In this document: positions 61,074 to 64,000 of the stretch, piece after piece
Numbering within the stretch: the stretch's first letter is position 1
How the letters are laid out: every line of letters begins with the position of its first letter
From: Desulfococcus sp041737845
GTDB taxonomy: Bacteria; Desulfobacterota; Desulfobacteria; Desulfobacterales; Desulfococcaceae
Assembly: GCF_041737845.1 (NCBI RefSeq)
Contig: NZ_JBGSQX010000152.1
Location: 1-64,000, forward strand
Reading direction: 5' to 3'
DNA length: 64,000 nucleotides
Made by a program: the position numbers and the translations under genes
Notes under the pieces: generated by a model
What the model saw: only the letters and a program-made list of their open reading frames with translations
Databases searched by the model: none
What the model was told of the DNA's origin: nothing

Positions 61074-62126
61074 ATGAAATCGTGGTTTTTCTGTGTACTC
61101 GTCGCGATGGTCATGACCCAGCCGCTGCATGCGTCCGAACCCGCCTGCGATTCCCTGCCCCCCGAGTTGGTCAGGCTTCACAGCGAAGGGCGGCTCACGG
61201 TCCGAGCGTTGTGGGCCTGGCGGATGGTACCCGGGTCCACGGCTGCCATGGCCGTGCAGCTTCGAGATCTTGGGCACGATCTTTTGGATGCGGACAAAAA
61301 CCGCATTGCGCAGTGGCTGGGCGAAGCCGGCGAAGGGAAACTCGACCTGACCCGGGAGCAGCGTGAGTTTCTGCTTGACTTGCGCGATCGCATGGCGCCT
61401 TCGGCCGACGAGGAGACGATGCCGGACGAAAAAGGGGAGGATTTTGAGCCCTCGTCCGCTGTGCAGGATGCTCCGGCTTCCGCGGCCGAAAAAGCCGATT
61501 CCGTCTCATCCCCCCCCCATGGGACACCGGCCGTGATGACCAAGGACGTTCCGGCGGCAGGCGGAGCACCCCTTCCCGATTCTGGAGTGAAGCCTCCAGG
61601 CCCGGCCTGGGTCCTCCTTCGATCCTGGTCCGAGACGTCGCGCGACGCCTACATCGAAAGCCTGGGGTATGAGCCCGAACCGCATTTTCTGGAGGAGACA
61701 TTCCTGACCAAAATCGAGGAGACGTCGGCATCCACTGCCTGGCCGTCCCGCGTGAAAGGCGAGGTAAGACATTTTTGGGATGAACCGCCCAAGTGGATGC
61801 TTTCCGATCAGCCCTTCACCCTGGTCACCCGGACGGAGCCCGAATCCAGCGACAAGGGGGATAATGGGACCCACTTCCAGTGGATATATGGTGACAGCCG
61901 GTTGCGGAACTTCGATTACTGGAAGTCATCGACTGGAGATTATGACTGGATCCCTCAAATCACCACCGGCATGTACCGCAAGTTTCAGGACGCGCCGGTC
62001 GAGTTGACCCCGCGGCAGGGAAAGCCCGGCGAATATTTGGTGGTCCGGGTCCTGCTCGGCGCGATCAACGGGCAAATCTCCGGGGCATGCAACTACGAGT
62101 ACCAATGGGTGGACCAAGCCCAATAA
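61074..62126 (+). CDS. Exported protein of unknown function, with Pro/Ala/Glu-rich linker
   Basis: About 350 residues. The signal peptide ends around QPLHA, and the mature N-terminus has one Cys (ACDSLP). Residues ~20-105 are helical (LVRLHSEGRLTVRALWAWRM). A low-complexity linker rich in Pro, Ala, Glu and Ser spans ~105-175. The C-terminal ~170 residues form a Trp-rich folded domain (WSETSRDAYIESLGYEPEPHF, KGEVRHFWDEPPKWMLSDQ, WIYGDSRLRNFDYWKSS). I recognise no family. GAGGAGGA is directly before two consecutive Met codons; 61074 has the better spacing. It is the last gene of the 44-62 kb locus. Confidence 0.72.
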   Translation: MKSWFFCVLVAMVMTQPLHASEPACDSLPPELVRLHSEGRLTVRALWAWRMVPGSTAAMAVQLRDLGHDLLDADKNRIAQWLGEAGEGKLDLTREQREFLLDLRDRMAPSADEETMPDEKGEDFEPSSAVQDAPASAAEKADSVSSPPHGTPAVMTKDVPAAGGAPLPDSGVKPPGPAWVLLRSWSETSRDAYIESLGYEPEPHFLEETFLTKIEETSASTAWPSRVKGEVRHFWDEPPKWMLSDQPFTLVTRTEPESSDKGDNGTHFQWIYGDSRLRNFDYWKSSTGDYDWIPQITTGMYRKFQDAPVELTPRQGKPGEYLVVRVLLGAINGQISGACNYEYQWVDQAQ

Positions 62127-62220
62127 ATTTCGTCTTCATAATGCTTTTGGTTTGAAGGAGGAAGGCTCATGCGCATGTTTCCCATTGTCCTGATCAGTCA
62201 ACAACACGCCCAGCGGATGT

Positions 62221-63201
62221 TCACGGGAAGCCGGGGATCTGTCGCCCGGGGCCCGCTGCCGATATGTCCCCCCTGGAAAGGGCGGCAATCACCGCCTCTC
62301 TCACCATTCTATAGATTGCATCGGGCCGGGCTTTATCCGCAACAGGGCCGCGGATACTGTCCAGGGCAGACAGAAACCCGTCGGCATTCCGATCGACAAG
62401 GACCAGGAGCGGCTTCTCCCGGGCATCGGCGTTATCCACCAACACCTGAAGGGAGCGACCATAGCCTTTTCCCTCCCGGATGGTGAAGCTCGTCCGGCCC
62501 AGGGAGGTCGGGAGCTCGGCCTGATAGGTGCAGACTCCGCCCGGGCAGATGGGCACTCCTCTCCCGTCAATCTTTCGGACGCGGGTAAACGGCCGGATGA
62601 TGCCGTAGAGGTTCCTGCGGCTGTTATAGATGACCACCGGGTCACCTGGCCTGGATACATCGAAGAGCGTTTCGATGTCCGGGTTATTCAGTGCGATGCA
62701 CCCCTCGGTCCAGTCTCTCTCCCTGGCCTTGTCGAAATATCGGAAAACCCCTCCCCCATGGATGGCGATACCGCCTCCCAAACCGGTATTGTGGGGCGCC
62801 GGTCTCGATTTCCGGACAGCCTCGTATATCCGTTTGTATTCCCCCGGGGATATCACCCCCGCAGCCAGGCCTTTTCCTGCATTGGCAAGCGTCGGGTAGG
62901 ACAGGCCCAACGCCCGGTGAAAGCGGCTTTTGTTTTTTTTATAGGCAATATGATAGAGCCCCTCGGGGGTTGCGCAATCCAATGCCTTGGATTTGTCGGA
63001 ACTCGGGTCGACTCCGAAGGAGGCCGGAAATTGGACACTCGGCTTCCCGTCCGTGACCAGGACCAAATGCTGTTTGGCCTTGTCAATCACGAGGATTTTC
63101 CTGGTCAGGGGCGGCGGTTCTGCCGCCAGGGCAGTTACAGTGGAAAGAGCCAGGATCAACAATATTAGGAATTGACTTTTTAAAACGGGATAAGTTAACA
63201 T
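62221..63201 (-). CDS. Exported L,D-transpeptidase (YkuD fold)
   Basis: 326 residues with a signal peptide (cut after VTALA). The YkuD domain covers about 35-200: KILVIDKAKQHLVLVTDGK, ATPEGLYHIAYKKNKSRFHRALGLSYP, GGIAIHGGGVFRYF and the catalytic WTEGCIALNN with the nucleophile Cys. The usual Ser before Gly-Cys (SxGC) is Thr-Glu here. A C-terminal extension of ~120 residues follows. Such enzymes make 3-3 peptidoglycan cross-links or attach lipoproteins to diaminopimelate. It diverges from the alanine-zipper lipoprotein gene 50 bases away. Confidence 0.87.
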   Translation of the reverse strand: MLTYPVLKSQFLILLILALSTVTALAAEPPPLTRKILVIDKAKQHLVLVTDGKPSVQFPASFGVDPSSDKSKALDCATPEGLYHIAYKKNKSRFHRALGLSYPTLANAGKGLAAGVISPGEYKRIYEAVRKSRPAPHNTGLGGGIAIHGGGVFRYFDKARERDWTEGCIALNNPDIETLFDVSRPGDPVVIYNSRRNLYGIIRPFTRVRKIDGRGVPICPGGVCTYQAELPTSLGRTSFTIREGKGYGRSLQVLVDNADAREKPLLVLVDRNADGFLSALDSIRGPVADKARPDAIYRMVREAVIAALSRGDISAAGPGRQIPGFP

Positions 63202-63251
63202 AAATTCAGATGAATCTCACCTTTTACACTTACAAGAAAGAAGGATGAAAG

Positions 63252-63554
63252 ATGTTCACGTCAAAAATGAAACGCAGGCTGTCCACGATGATCCTTGTTG
63301 CGCTTCTGTGCCTTGCAGGGTTTGGGGGCTGCGCAACCCTCAGCCAAGAAGACAGGGCTCTTTTAGAGAGCACAAGGCAATCTGCCGAGGAGGCCAAGGC
63401 CGCAGCCGCCAAGGCAGAGGAGATGGTTTCACGCCTTGAAACCACTGCCGGAAATGCGGAGCAGGCGGCAACCAGCGCCCAGATGGCCGCCGAGCGCGCA
63501 GAAGCCGCGGCCCTGAAGGCGGAGCGCATCTTCGACAAATCCCTGAGGAAGTAG
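63252..63554 (+). CDS. Small alanine-zipper lipoprotein (Lpp/OprI-like)
   Basis: 100 residues. Signal and lipobox GFGGC, then an Ala-rich heptad helix throughout (AEEAKAAAAKAEEMVSRLE, AATSAQMAAERAEAAALKAE) ending in SLRK. This matches OprI/Lpp-type trimeric lipoproteins, which are tethered to peptidoglycan by their C-terminal Lys through an L,D-transpeptidase. AGAAGGATG stands before the ATG. It lies between two L,D-transpeptidase genes, which strongly supports that role. Met at 63267 is an alternative start. Confidence 0.88.
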   Translation: MFTSKMKRRLSTMILVALLCLAGFGGCATLSQEDRALLESTRQSAEEAKAAAAKAEEMVSRLETTAGNAEQAATSAQMAAERAEAAALKAERIFDKSLRK

Positions 63555-63558
63555 CCCT

Positions 63559-63577
63559 CCCCTGTTCAGGGGCTTTT
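63559..63577. terminator. Short possible bidirectional terminator between convergent genes
   Basis: CCCCTG (63559-63564) and CAGGGG (63567-63572) around TT, followed by CTTTTC. The stem is short and overlaps the stop codon of the minus-strand gene, so support is weak. Confidence 0.35.
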
Positions 63578-64000
63578 CAGGCGCGCGACCGCCGTGGGCA
63601 CCCCGGTTTTTTCCTTCAAGGCCCAGAAAAGGGCCTTGAAATCGACCTCCAGCGGACCCACGGCGGATTCAAAATCCGCGAGCTGCTCCCGCACCTTCGA
63701 AAGCGGATTGTCGATCCGATTGTCAAAGTCGTCAAAGATCTGTACCCAACACCTCCCGTCTCCCCATCCAAATTTGATCGGTTCATAAATGACCTCGACC
63801 GTCGTCTGCACGGGCACCACGGGATAAAGCGCCGCCACGTCCTCCGGGTACATGCGGATGCAGCCGTGGCTCACCCTTCTGCCAACACCCCAGGGTTTGT
63901 TGGTGCCATGGATGGCGTATAGCAATCGGGAAAGGCGGAATACGTAGTCGCCCAGCGGGTTGTCCGGCCCCGGCGGCACCTCGGCCGGGAGGTCGGGCTC
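63566..64000 (-). CDS. L,D-transpeptidase (ErfK/YbiS type), 5' part beyond the window
   Basis: The visible 144 residues hold the catalytic half of a YkuD-fold enzyme of the ErfK/YbiS/YcfS type: DYVFRLSRLLYAIHGTNKPWGVGRRVSHGCIRMYPEDVAALYPVV, with the conserved His in IHGTN and the SHGC nucleophile. A C-terminal part follows (VEVIYEPIKFGW, then a helix to RLKSP). In E. coli, enzymes of this exact type attach Braun's lipoprotein to peptidoglycan. The frame is open through base 64000, and the N-terminus lies outside. It converges on the alanine-zipper lipoprotein gene 11 bases away. Confidence 0.9.
   Translation of the reverse strand, partial: EPDLPAEVPPGPDNPLGDYVFRLSRLLYAIHGTNKPWGVGRRVSHGCIRMYPEDVAALYPVVPVQTTVEVIYEPIKFGWGDGRCWVQIFDDFDNRIDNPLSKVREQLADFESAVGPLEVDFKALFWALKEKTGVPTAVARLKSP

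Noticed and set aside
44163..62126. Reading the locus as part of a complete type VI secretion system
   Set aside because: No TssB/C, Hcp, VgrG, ClpV, TssJKLM, Fha or PppA gene is present, so only the regulatory-type module can be claimed.
1..64000. CRISPR array
   Set aside because: No series of short regularly spaced direct repeats and no cas gene. The repeats found are single inverted or tandem pairs.

Overview
The window is high-GC Gram-negative chromosomal DNA. It most resembles an anaerobic deltaproteobacterium (Desulfobacterota, sulfate-reducer or syntroph type). The reasons are a futalosine-route menaquinone operon, a CooC-type CO dehydrogenase maturation ATPase, a corrinoid-protein activator of the RACE/ASKHA type, DctPQM TRAP transport, an anaerobe-type acyl-CoA dehydrogenase, sigma-54 regulation and lipid A/Lpp envelope genes. 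No rRNA or species marker is present, so the assignment is inference.

1-14 kb: a partial threonine aldolase (-), then a TRAP operon (TatT lipoprotein, DctP, DctQ, DctM), then four overlapping menaquinone genes (mqnE, mqnC, a deaminase-like amidohydrolase, mqnA). A NorD/NorQ-like VWA and AAA+ pair (-) follows, and a TraB-family membrane protein (+). 14-21 kb is a minus-strand cluster: cooC-like, histone-deacetylase-like, CBS-ACT, prmA-like, MBL hydrolase, sirtuin and an ASKHA corrinoid activator without its Fe-S domain. It joins two lysine deacylases to C1/acetyl-CoA maturation genes.

21-42 kb: acyl-CoA dehydrogenase, an AarF/UbiB kinase-like protein, a NifA-type regulator, then a four-gene cassette (beta-RFAP-synthase-like GHMP protein, TrpF-like isomerase, Zn alcohol dehydrogenase, DhnA-type aldolase) that does not match a pathway I know. 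After it come a GAF-PtsP protein, an HD-GYP response regulator, UspA, an LpxH-like phosphoesterase, the biotin block birA-bioY-bioM-bioN, and trkA-trkH. A ~145 bp dispersed repeat is present in two inverted copies (17.2 and 32.7 kb).

42-44 kb: tRNA-Lys and tRNA-Glu, a truncated tyrosine integrase C-terminus next to tRNA-Glu, a 146 bp MITE-like element that cuts it, a CPBP protease and gene debris. This is a decayed integration site.

44-62 kb is the most interesting part. It is a one-directional locus: secreted SH3b/VWA protein, ABC ATPase, FtsX/MacB-like permease, secreted SUMF1-fold protein, glycine-zipper lipoprotein, second lipoprotein, S41 protease, a 2174-residue exported protein, a polytopic membrane protein and an exported protein. 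The first five match, in order, the ppkA-tagT-tagS-tagR-tagQ genes that switch on the Pseudomonas H1 type VI secretion system. Here there is no kinase domain, phosphatase or any T6SS structural gene. I read it as a stand-alone TagQRST/PpkA-like envelope-sensing module tied to a giant periplasmic or surface protein.

62-64 kb: two L,D-transpeptidases flank a Braun-type alanine-zipper lipoprotein ending in Arg-Lys, a likely lipoprotein-to-peptidoglycan anchoring unit.
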